Assembly (NCBI GenBank): GCA_011009095.1
Contig: VTPC01003415.1
Coordinates: forward strand, 62,001-126,000
Direction: 5' to 3'
Origin: Ignelater luminosus
Taxonomy: Eukaryota > Arthropoda > Insecta > Coleoptera > Elateridae
Length of the DNA: 64,000 nt
Below the pieces are notes generated by a model. The model saw only the letters and a list, made by a program, of their open reading frames with translations, was not told the origin of the DNA and searched no databases. Below are positions 42,301 through 54,300 of this stretch, one piece after another; position 1 is the stretch's first letter, and every line of letters starts with the position of its first letter. A program made the position numbers and the translations under genes.

Positions 42301-45300
42301 ATGAAAATTTGCAACGAAAAAGTTACATACATTCTAAAGTAGTATATAAAAATAAAACCCTAGAAATGAGATAGAAAAAGCTAAAATTATTTTGTGTCAC
42401 AAAAAAATCAGTCAATTTATGACCATTTTAAAAATTAATTCAAATAATTTTAAAAACAGCAGAAAATGGTTAAATAAATTGCTCCCTTGCAAGATGAAAG
42501 CAATAAGCTCAAAAAAGCTGAAAACTGATTAACAGTTAAAAAAACTCCCCCAATAATCCAATATTTGGTTAATCAAAAAACTTTTATTATCAAATTCATT
42601 AATATTAATAAACATTAATAAAGCTCTGCGTCATTTTGCTAAGGAGTTAGCAGCTAACAAGAATTAGTACTTACTCAGTATCATTTTGGAAACTATTTGT
42701 TCTTCTTAATATTACTTCGTCTTCATTTGTTACATCTGCAGAACTACTCCTATCCCCTATTGATTAAAAGAATAATGAAGTTTAATTGTTGCAATATTTA
42801 TTAATGTTACTTACTGAAACTAGCAGTTTTATTGGGCTCAACTTTGGCCTGTCGAGATATTGGCCTTCGCCACGATGGCATATTATCATCTGTATTATTA
42901 TCGATGAGCGGTTTAGGAGGAACGGCAGGTGCTGGATTTATTGGAGCTTTCACAGCCTCAGTGTCATTAAGTGAGATTACCTCGTTATTAGTTAATGAAT
43001 TTACCCTGTTTTTCTTTTCTGTAATTATGAAGTTAGAAGTTTTAGACTCTCTTACTTTCTTGTGAACAATACTTCATGTATTAAAAAGGCATCAAATATA
43101 CTTTGGAATAGTTCATGGTTAATTAACTTCTTGAAGTTTTTAAGAAACAATGTAAAACAATTTGATACCCTTTTCTAAATAATAATCAGCATGCCAAGAA
43201 CACATTCTATTTACAGCATTCGACAGTTAATTATAAAATTTGAGATTTTCCACTTTATTTTTTTGTATTTCAGTGTTTCATGCAAACAAACAAAAAAACT
43301 AGCGCATAGATACATTTAAACATTTACTAATGTGGTTAACTATGAAAATGAAACAATAAAATTTTTTGAACTACCTGCACTGCAAGTTGACCGTTATTAA
43401 GAAAATATTCGAACTGTAAGTGAATTAGTTGCCATGATTTATTTATTACAAGTCCTAGGAAGATAATAATACATTCTCATAGCAATATACACCTATTATT
43501 TTTTATTAATCTTATTCCATCGTGGCATGATTCAAATATGAAATTTATTTTGAATTTTTTCGATATTTCTGCAGGTAGTTAAAAAATTGTGTACACATCT
43601 CGACCTGTAAGTGTCTTTTGCAATTTCAAGTGCTGTATTCCCAACTGCAAAAGTGGCACTTACAGACCTTGGTACATAATATACTGTTAATTTACATATG
43701 CCAATAAAGCTTCAGATAAACAACTATGAGTGCTTATTGTAAATCTGCAAAGGGTAAAGTCCTCTGCCACCTTTAATACTGAATAAACCGTCACTGATTC
43801 AACAAATTAATCTGCTCAAGTTAAAAATTGGATTATTACCAAAAAATAGATACGACAAACATGCAAGTCTTGGATGTACTGATAAATCTGATGAAATTAG
43901 TTGTCAGCAATAGAGAATATGGGTTATTCCATATGAAACGGTCCAGAATTGAATTCTAGAAAAATCTTAATTTTTTATGTGTGGTAACCCTTGTATGTTG
44001 TTAGTTTAAAATTTTTGTTTGCATGTGACAATCATTTTTGTGTCATGGCACAGTGTTTTTGACGATTTTAGAGTTTCACATTGAAGTTCTTCAGTTTCTT
44101 GAATACTACAACAGTCGTGAGCTGCTTGAGTAACACATGAGTGCTGTACAGTTATACCTAGTCAAAAATTCATACTTTGCTTTGAAAATGCCAAAAGTAC
44201 AGACCAAGAAAGGTGAACAAATCTGTGAGTAGATAAAGAAATGTGAATATCTTTCGACCGAGGTGAGCACAAATTTTCCCCAAACACCTAAGTTACCTAA
44301 TTTCTTAATATGTAATTTGAATTCATGTTTTTCTTTTTAACAAAAGGTATCGAAAAAAAATATTTAGTGGTTCAGCATTTACATACAAATGTGCACAAAG
44401 AAAACAAGAAATTATAAAAGAAATCTTCAAAATAAATGTTTCTTAGTGAAAATCAGTCGGTAAATGATGATTTCAAGTTCGATTAATGTGAGGCTGTCTT
44501 GTCCACTAATATTCCATGAACAAAAATAAAATATCCTAAATTACAAACTTTTTTTAAAAAAGTACTGTAAACGAAGAATTCCCAATGAATTTACATTGCG
44601 GAAAAATTACTTAAATAAATGCTACGAATGGTAAGTTTTCCAAGTTTCTCCAAAGATTCCCAAGTACGTAAGTTTTATGTACTATTAACAAATTCTAATA
44701 AATCAGAAACCATATAGGAAATAGTGAGGTGTAGATTTCTGTGGATGAAACAACCGACACATGGGGAAGGTCGATAGCAGATCCCATCATTTGGGAAACT
44801 TGATTCTGAGTGTTTCTCTAAACCATATTTATATACAGGGTGTCTCCAAAAGGTTGGGACATGGCTTAACTGCAGACTCCTAGAATAAAAAATAAGAAGA
44901 TTTAACCCAACTTACCTATATCCAAAGCCGTCTCGTTAAGTTGGTACAAGGCGTCAGTTTGTTAAAAAAATATTAATTTTTCATATAAAAATCAATTTTT
45001 ATAATTTTTGGTATGCCATGTTTTGTGACTATAAGTCACGTTTCAAGATGGTTTTGGTCTTCATTAGTAAGTTGTAAGAGTATTAAACAAGAATGTTGCA
45101 GTACAAATTTGGTGATAACTTTTTAGTGCCTAGGCTGAGAACTTTCAATTTTTTTTCCAAAAAGATATTTTCTTTAGAAACATTTTTTGTATCTTTGTAA
45201 TTTTTGATAACGTTTAAGGTTTATCTACAAAAAAATAAAATGACATCGTATGTAATGCAAAGTTCTCATTCACGCGCTGTATATGGCTCCACCAATTTAA

Positions 45301-48300
45301 TTGTTTCCTCTCTGTATGTTCTTGTATTGATTCAATTTGTAGTTCTTCTCTTATACTTGTGTTCCTTATTCTGTCCCTTCATGTTACTCGTAAGCACTTC
45401 ATTTTGACTGCTTGTATTTTACTTCGCATGTTTGCTGTGAGTACCCAAGAATGGTCTATAAATGGTTTTGTATACTGTCATTTTTGTTTTCATAGATATT
45501 TCTTTTTTCTTGATAAATCGTTGGTTCATCGTATGATAAAGTTTAACTGTTTTGTTTATTCTCTCATTTATATCTGCTGTTTGGCTGCCATTTCTGTCAA
45601 TGGCTACTCCAAGGTACTTGAATTGTGACACTTGTTTTATTTCTTTGTTATCAATTTTTATATTCAATGTCTCGTTCTCTCCTTTGTTTTGTTAATGTTT
45701 ATTGTCATTTCATGTTTTTTAAGCATTTCGTTCCAGGTGTTAATATTGTTTTGAAAACCGTGCTCAGTGTTTGCAACTATCACTAGGTCATCTACGAACA
45801 AGCATTGAGTTATTCCTATTGGTCCTAGGTTTTTGTATCCGATGTGTAGCTTCTGTAGTTTTGGTTACATGCTGTTAGTATTTCGTTGATGAATGTATTG
45901 AAAAACATGGGACTTAGGACTCCTTCTCTCAATCCATCCTGTGTTTCGAATCCCATTGATCCTCTACTTTTATGTATGACATAATTAGTGTTCTCTTTGT
46001 ACATGCTCTTATTCACTTACTATCAACTCTTCTTTTTTCTAAACTTTTCGACACTGTTTCCTTTTGAACTTTGTCAAATGCTTTCTCCAGATCGACAAAC
46101 GCAAAATATGCCTTTGTTCTGCTCAAACTAATCTTTTCAATAATTTGTTTCATTGTGAAGATGTGGTCCTCTTCCCTTTCTAAATGCGCTTTGTGATTCA
46201 TTAAGAGTTGGTTTGGCGTATTTCCTTAATCTGCTTTCCAAAATCCGTTCGTAAGTACTAAGTGCTGCACTCAATAATGTTATGCCTCTGTAATTATTAC
46301 AATCTCAGATGTTTCCTTTCTTGAATATTGGTAATATTAGTCCAATCTTCCAGTCTTTGGGTATTGTCTCTTCTTCCCATACTGTATTGCACACTTTGCA
46401 GAACATTTCGATGCCTTTTTCTTCCAAGTTTTTTAGCATTTCTGTGGTTACCTTGTCATGTCCTGGGGCTTTTCCATTCTTTGGAGTATTTATAGCTTCT
46501 ATTACTTCTTCTTTTGTGATTGGTGTTTGGATTACTTCATCTGTACCTTTTCCTGTCTGTTTTGTCCGGTTTTTCTTTTCTACAGTATTCCAATTGCCTA
46601 ACAAATCCTGGAAGTGTTCCTTCCATCTGTTCATGATTCCATTATCTTCTGTTAATATGTTTCCATCTTTGTCTAGAATTGAGGATATTTGGTTTTGTTT
46701 CCCAGTTCTCATATTTTTTAATACCTTGTAGAAAAGTTTTTGGTTTTCTTTTGAATTTTCTTCCATTTTTTCACCGAATTCAATCCAGCTTCTTTCACCA
46801 TATTTTTGACTTTGATTCTCTATTCTTTGTATTTCACTTCTGATCCATTATGTAGACAATTTTTCTATAGATTTTTCTTGATTTTTATTTCATCTTAAAT
46901 TTCTTGGCTCCACCACACAATCTGTTATTTTTTTTCTTAAATTCCCCACATACTTTTCTCGCTGAATCCAGTGTCACCTTCTTAAATGATTCCCAACTTT
47001 CTTCTGCTCGTAGGTTGTCTATTCCATTCAACTCATTTATTTTGTTAGTTAACGTATTTTTAAATGCCTTTGCTATGTCTGCTTTTCTCATTTTATAATT
47101 TTTGATATTGAGAGATTCCGAGTTATTTTCTTTTCTTTTTATTTTTTCTTTATTTTCATCTTTTTAAATTTGGCTAATACCAAAAAATGGTCAGTGTGTA
47201 GTTCTGCTGCCCACTTTTACATCATTTACTCCCATTTTAATATGCCGTTCTAGAGCCCGTGCAATTTCTAAATAGCACATACGTCATAGGCAATGTACAT
47301 AATAATGGTAGAGGGGTGACTTCACCAGTGATGGCGTGTTAAGCATTGGCATATCTAGTGATTGGGTTACCAATAACAAGAATAAAGGAAAAAGATCAAA
47401 TAGAATTTTATTTGGTTATCTTATTAGGATAAAAGCAAGTAAGAAAAAAGAAATAACAATTAATGCTACAGAAACACACAAATCTTAAACTTAAAAAGGG
47501 GTGATTTCTAAAAATCAGACAATGATATTTGAGAAGTATAAATTTTATAATAAATAAAGACAAATATTATTTTATTTATTTGACTAAGTATAACCTCAAA
47601 AGAAAATAAAAACTAATGTAACTTAGACCAGTAATTTTAATTCTAGAAAGAGTAAATTTTGGCTTTATAAATACTCTTACTAACACATGGGCTGAAAAGT
47701 CCCAGGCCTAACAAAGAAAACACGGTTTTTTTTGTTCAAAATTAGCTTTATTCATCAACGTAATTTCCATCAAGAACAACGCAATCATTCCAGCGCCGCT
47801 CTAACATTTCAATACCACTTTTGTAGAACGATTTATCTTTTGCCTCAAAATAGGACTCAGTTTCAGCGATAACCTCTTCATTCGAGCGAAATTTCTTACC
47901 GGCAAGCATTTTTTTTAGGTCTGCGAACAGCCAGTAGTCGCTGGGAGCCAAATCTGGCGAATACGGTGGATGTGGGAGCAATTCGAAGTTCAATTCATGT
48001 AGTTTTGCCATTATTTTGATCGACTTGTGACACGGTGCGTTGTCTTGATGAAACAAAATTTTTTTCTTTGCCATATGCGGTCGTTTCTTTGAAATTTCGG
48101 CCTTCAAACGCTCCAATAACGCTATATAATATTCACTGTTGATGGTATTTCCCTTCTCAAGATAGTCGATGAATATTACACCACGCACATCCCAAAATAC
48201 CGAGGCCATAACCTTTCCAGCCGATTGTTGTGCTTTCGGTCGCTTTGGACGAGGTTCACCAGTTGCTGTCCACTCAGATGAGAATCGTTTTGATTCCGGA

Positions 48301-51300
48301 GTGAAGTGATGGATCCATGTTTCATCCATTGTCACATATCGACGCAAAAATTCCGGTTTGTTATGTTTAAACATGGCCAAACACTGCTCAGAAACATCAA
48401 CACGTTCTTGTTTTTGGTGAACAGTGAGCCAACGCGGCACCCACTTTGAGCAGAGCTTTCTCATAGTCAAATGCTTATGCAATATAAAGCCAACACGTTC
48501 TTTTGATATCTTTACGATGTCAGCTAACTCACGCAACTTCACTTTTCGATCATTCAAAACGATTTTGTGAATTTTTTTTAATGTTTTCTGGTGTTACCGC
48601 CTCATTTGGACGTCCACTGCGTTCTGCATCATCGGTGTCTCTACGACCACGTTTGAAGTCAGCAAACCAACGTTTTATTGTTGTTTCTGATGGAGCGGAG
48701 TCCCCATAACACTTTTCAAGCCATTGCTTCGCTTGAACGGTATTTTTTCCCATCAAGAAGCAGTGTAAAATTAAAACACGAAATTGTTTTTGATCCATTG
48801 TTTTGAAAATAATAAAAGTAGCGTCACTCTTAGCACAATAACTCACAAAATAATGAATAGAATATCATGAAATTTTAACAGCTGTCTTTTGAAGGTTAGT
48901 ACTAACTGAAAAAGCGGTGAATGCAATAGAACTAGCGCCATCTATTTGTTAGGCCTAGGACTTTTCAGCCCATGTGTTATAACCAACATAACAAATCAAG
49001 CAAAACATTAACTAATAAATAATATAGTATGTAGTCTTTAAAGGTAAATAAAACAAAAGAAATAAAAGATAATTCTAACTTTAAATTGTAATAATAAACC
49101 TAAAAGCAGTAAATTCTTGTTTTAAACCAAAAAAAGCTATCAAACTCAAAAGATACAAATGTTAATTTACAATCTTAATAAAATATTTATTTTAACTGTT
49201 AGTTAGGAAGAGGGCATACCCCGTCAATGTCGTCATTCTCTTCATATGAGCTATCTTCAGACTCGTCAAATGCACTCTCATCAGACTCACCAGTGTTTAC
49301 TGTGAATGCCAACCTGTCAAATGCATTATCTAAAAGATGCTCTTTCTCTATATATTCGTTTTCAGTTATTTCTTGATGTCACCCAATTTTTTACTAGCGC
49401 CCAAATCTTTTCAATGGGGTTAAACTCCAGATGGTAAGGAGGTAGTCTTAGTATAACATGTCCATATTGTTCTACTAAGTGATCAATCTTATATGGAATG
49501 TTTTTACTTTTATTTTGTTTAATAATCTTATATAATTCAGGTTTTGTTAGAGATGGATCATGTTTAATATTTTTATCTTGTAGCCACCTAATCATTTCTT
49601 CTTTCCGCGTAGAACTTACTGGCATTTGTAATAATTTCACATTGTGGTATAAAGCATTATTTACTAACAGTACGCTACGAAGAGGAAGGTTTGGTAGCAC
49701 TTGAGTTTCCAACCATTTAGAAAAATTTTCATAATTCATATCATGGTGGTAGTCTCCTGACTTAGATCCTGAAGGAAAAATCAATAACGCGTTGGGAACA
49801 AATCCAGATTTTCCACCAGCATGTACTATAATAAGTCGTTTTCCTTTACCTATCGGTTTTTGCAACTCTTTCAGTGTCTTATCAGTCCAGCCTTTTTCTT
49901 GTGTATGACTACTATGAATATACATCTCATCAATATATACTATATTTCTTCCTTCTTTTTTATATCTAATTAAATTTTTAAGATATTCTATTCTTGTGAA
50001 ATTATAATTTTACCTTTCTTTCCATATGACATGGTATAGATAAATAAAAACAAGATAAATAGCAATACACCAACAAAAATGTAACAATAAACAATAACAA
50101 CAAGGATGTAACAAACAAAACAAACAAAGGAATGAGAGTTCTTGAGCTTTCAACACTAAAATAAGGGAAGGAATGTGAAAAAATGCGCACGCTCAGTGTT
50201 TCATGGAAGTTCAAACAAATGTTACATGTGTTTTTAAGAATTATTTAGAAGGGCGTCAGAAATTCAAAAACCATATTTTTGTATTGGGCATTCTTCATTT
50301 CTGTATAATTTTTCTACAAAAGTCATATATTTTATAGCTTGTTACCTGACTTTTGCTAAATTCATGTCTTCTTTCATTCAACACAATATTGTAAATCTTT
50401 TAACACCCAAAGCATATAAGGTAATTTACCTAAAAGACCTTTTCAAAATTATTTTACAAACTTTTAACATTTGCAATTTTTATAAGGGGTCAGTTTATTT
50501 TCGTATTTCGGTATACATAGTAATAAATCCGAACTAAACAAATGCTTGTGAAATTAATTTTAAAAAATATTGAATTGTCTATTTTACTTTTACGGTTAAA
50601 AAGTTTGTTTTTTAATAGAGTAGTAATTTAAATTTGTGTTTCTAAAGGGTAAATGTACTATTTAACATATTGAAAAATGTTTTTATTGTGGAAAGACTGA
50701 AGGCCAATTTATTATCAAGTTTTCATAAACCAAAGTGACTAAAAACTCATAACTACAGCAAGCATTTTAAAAACTGAATTTACAATAATAATCTTCATCA
50801 AATAGTGCGTTTTAGTTAAAATATAAAGCATAAAAATTCAATTTAGAAAATCTCAAATATCACATCTATTTCGCAGCGTCAATTTTAAATTGGCGCTTAC
50901 ATATGCCTGAACACTCCCTATACTGAAAAATAGACTTGCCCTGGTCGTAACTGCGTTCATTGTGCAGAATGACGTATATGCTATTTAGAAATTACACGAG
51001 CTCTACCAATATATAATCTACGATCGATTTTTCTTTATTCAGGCCAACTCTCGTGCATTTATGTATATCCTTATGTTGATAAAATGTGTTTGCTATTATT
51101 ACGTTATTTACTTAACAGTAATTTATTAGTCTTGTTTCATTATTATTCTTCTTACTTTCACCATGTCTTCCTGCATAAGTATCTTTATTTCCAATTCTAC
51201 TATTTACGTCTCCTGCTACTATAATCTTCCCCTTGCTACTCTCTGTCACTTCATTCAATTGTTCCCAAAACTTATCTTTTATTTCTGCTTTTTCGTTTTC

Positions 51301-54300
51301 ATCAGGTCCATAAACAGCTATAATCGTTGTGACTTTACCATCCATCATTAATTTCACTGTGAGTATTCGTTCCAAGTGTGGATCCAATTTTCTTATACTA
51401 TTCGATAATTCCTTGTTTAATATACAAGCAACTCCTGCAGCAGCTCATTTTTCTTGTGTTACTCCGATATATACCAATACATGGTCATGGTCCAATATGA
51501 TCTCTCCTTGCCCCTTTCGTTTAGTTTCTGATATTGTCAATACATCTAAATTTAGTTTGTTAAATTCATAGGTTAATTCATGTTCTTTTCCATTGACTCC
51601 TTTCACATTCCATGTAGCTATTTTCCAATTTTTTTGTTTATTTTTTCCTTTAGTGCTTGAATCTAGTCTTTGCCGTGTCGATTCCTTCTTATTTTCAAGT
51701 GTATTATTTTTAATCTTTACCTTTTTCGTTGCCCGGTCATTTACAGTTGTACAGCGGTATTTATTGGTTGTTAGTTTTTTGAGACATTTGGTTTGATTGT
51801 TTTTTGCAGTTAGCATTTTCATTCCATTTCTATAATGTTCCATTTATGGTCAGTTTTTTGTGTCCAATCTTTTCAATATTTCCTCTGCTTCTCTCCTCGA
51901 TTGTGATTTTTTTAATTTCCTTCTGTATCTCTATTTCTTTTTTTGTTATTTATTAACTTTGAAACCTTTAGAAAGAACCAACAGTAATACCGTGGCAAGA
52001 TTTGTAAATGATTCTCTCAATAAATTTTGTAATTTTGCAATTAATTTTTGACATTTCTTTATACACGTTAGTTTTTAGAAGTGCTTTGGCCTACTGAAAG
52101 CAATCACAAGAAGTTTAAGATTCTGTATACCGATGCAGTTTCTTACATGTTGAAAGGGCTCCCGCGATTCCAAATATCAAAACGACCTACAAACGACAAT
52201 ACATCATTATACGCATAACAGAAAAATTTGCATTATCTTGTGCATTAGAAAATGTTTATCGGGAGCATCTTCAAAAAATTTGTACACTTCTTCCCGGGAA
52301 AATGTTTTTGACTTTCTGGGTTTATAACCAACCGACTTGTTTTTTAAATAAGCGATTAGTTTTGAGTATTTACTTATATCCACATTGTTATTTATTAATA
52401 GTGTAGACTTTAGTTTAGAGTAAGTTGACCCAAGTGTTGGCGACTTCCATTGTTTTGACTTTTCTTCAAAGTAGGCTAATAAAACTCTTTCAGTAAAACT
52501 ACAGACTTGTTTTTCAACTCTCCATTTTATAAATAAGTCGTATTCTTTTAAATATTGGCCCTTGGATTTTTCCGGTAATAGATTCAACGTGGCCGTACTT
52601 GCCGCCTTGACAATTTCTTCAGGGATGCACAAGAAACTTTCATCGCTGTCCGATTCCATTGTGCGAGCATACAAATTACCACAAAACACCGAGAAAGAAA
52701 AAACTAATACAAACACTCAAATAAGAACTAACTTGATGCGTCACATCGATGCGTTCTAATTTCTGACAAATGCCAGTGTGTATCATAACAACGGCAGCCT
52801 TCTATATTTTGTGTTTAAATATTTTGCGTTAAAAAATGACACGTTACGATACTTTTTTTCACTCAAATGAACCATTATGGCACTTTTTTTCACGCTTCTA
52901 TCGTGATAAAACAAACGCATCCTTTATAAACGAAAATTAATGAAAAATGTTGCACTTTTTTTAACAAACGTGAAAAAAAGTTTCTAAAAGCTCCAATATG
53001 CAGATAAACTTATATAAAAAATGTCCAAACTTTCCATTGGGAAAAAATAATTTTAAGTTTCCTGAAATTCTTTTGTTTGCATGTTAAGTGCGCATTTAGC
53101 ATGGATTATAAACAGAAAAAAAGTTCAAGGTACAGAAATTCATCGATGTTAAACCTTGAGAATTTTACTTCGAGTTACAGGAAAATTTGACATAGAGAAA
53201 TTCGAGATATAGAAATTTCACTGTAGTTCTAATTTCATACATAGCTATTTTTGCAGTAAAGTTCATAACAAGCTGAGAAATTGATGAAAAACAGCTTTCT
53301 GTCCCATTCCCCACCCTGGAGGGGACATGCTGATCTCATTGGAGGCAGAGAGCTTCAGGGATTCATAATGACACCTTAAAGAATTTCTAGTCAGAAATTT
53401 TTTTACTTTAAAATACTTGGAGACTGGCCTAGAACATTTTATGGGAGCTGTACCAATTACTGAACCCACTTCTGTAATTTGCCGGAAAGGTTTGTATCAT
53501 TCAAATGTAAATTCAAAATCATCGAATCAGACTGGCTAATCATGGAATTAACTTGAGCACTGGATTAAACACACCTTATGTAACTGAGCCTAAATAATAG
53601 TAATTTTGGAATAACTTCATATTTTTAATATAAATTAGTTTTTTCTTCAAATGTCAGATGAATATGAAATTTGGTGGCTCGATGCATAAAGTTACACCTT
53701 TTGCCATCAGCAGTAAAAGTATGCGAGAAACATATGAAGACGTCCTGCTTTCTGCAGCAATAAATATGAGAATTGCATGTTTTCTTCTTACCTCACTGTG
53801 GCAATGACACAAAAATGATGCCCATAGTGGAAGTGTTAAGCTAGAATTTGAATAATCCTGCACATGCTTTAAAACAAAAACAACTGAAATATTTTTCTTA
53901 AAGCTGAAACATTAATATTCAATATTTCATTCAGTTTTCCGAATAAGAACATCAGTGGAATTATTATTGTTACTTAAAATTAACCTATTCATTCGAATGC
54001 CATCACAAAGACACAATGCAATAATATTATCTACAGGTGCTAAATGAACACATGAACTGGATATACATTGCATAGCTGACAAAATATTACCGTCGTCAGT
54101 GCTATTAACAGAGTTGGACTCCGTTTCACTACTGCTGGTTTCAGATTCTGTCTCGCTTTCACTGGAGACATCCATTTCTCCTTTGCATGATATAAAATAA
54201 AAATTCAAAAGTAAGCATTTATAGATAAATGCGTGGAATTCTTCAAAAAATTATAATCCACACAAACATAAAACTTACCAATTTCTGTTGCACTCTTTTC

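Larger units (their letters stand above)
47253..51003 (-). mobile_element. TA-flanked DDE transposon inserted in the non-LTR element
   Basis: The ends GAGCCCGTGCAATTTCTAAA and inverted GAGCTCGTGTAATTTCTAAA (continuing TAGCAYATACGTCAT) are flanked by TA at 47251-47252 and 51004-51005. It is 3751 bp including a later 1295-bp mariner (47683-48977), so about 2.45 kb originally. It carries the minus-strand transposase at 49199-49999. Confidence 0.85.
45280..51850 (-). mobile_element. Non-LTR retrotransposon (RTE-like), interrupted
   Basis: Minus strand. The 5' part at 51112-51843 encodes WKIATWNVKGVNGKEHELTY, ISETK (catalytic Glu) and KGKIIVAGDVNSRIGN, an apurinic-type endonuclease. The 3' part at 45419-47091 encodes reverse transcriptase: KNGKAPGHDKVTTEMLK, DWKIGLILPIFKKGN, AYFAFVDLEKAFDKV (palm Asp), QDGLREGVLSPMFFNTFINE and QFKYLGVAI. 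The YADD-type block near 45830 is degraded. The two parts are separated by the 47253-51003 insertion. Several stops and shifts are present. The architecture resembles RTE/'craniofacial development protein 2-like' elements; the clade is tentative. Confidence 0.82.

Noticed and set aside
46309..46731. 140-codon plus-strand ORF
   Set aside because: Antisense shadow of the reverse transcriptase frame on the minus strand.
50002..50214. 70-codon minus-strand ORF upstream of the 49199-49999 transposase as its N-terminus
   Set aside because: Hydrophobic, low-complexity text with a stop before the transposase frame and none of the family's N-terminal motifs.
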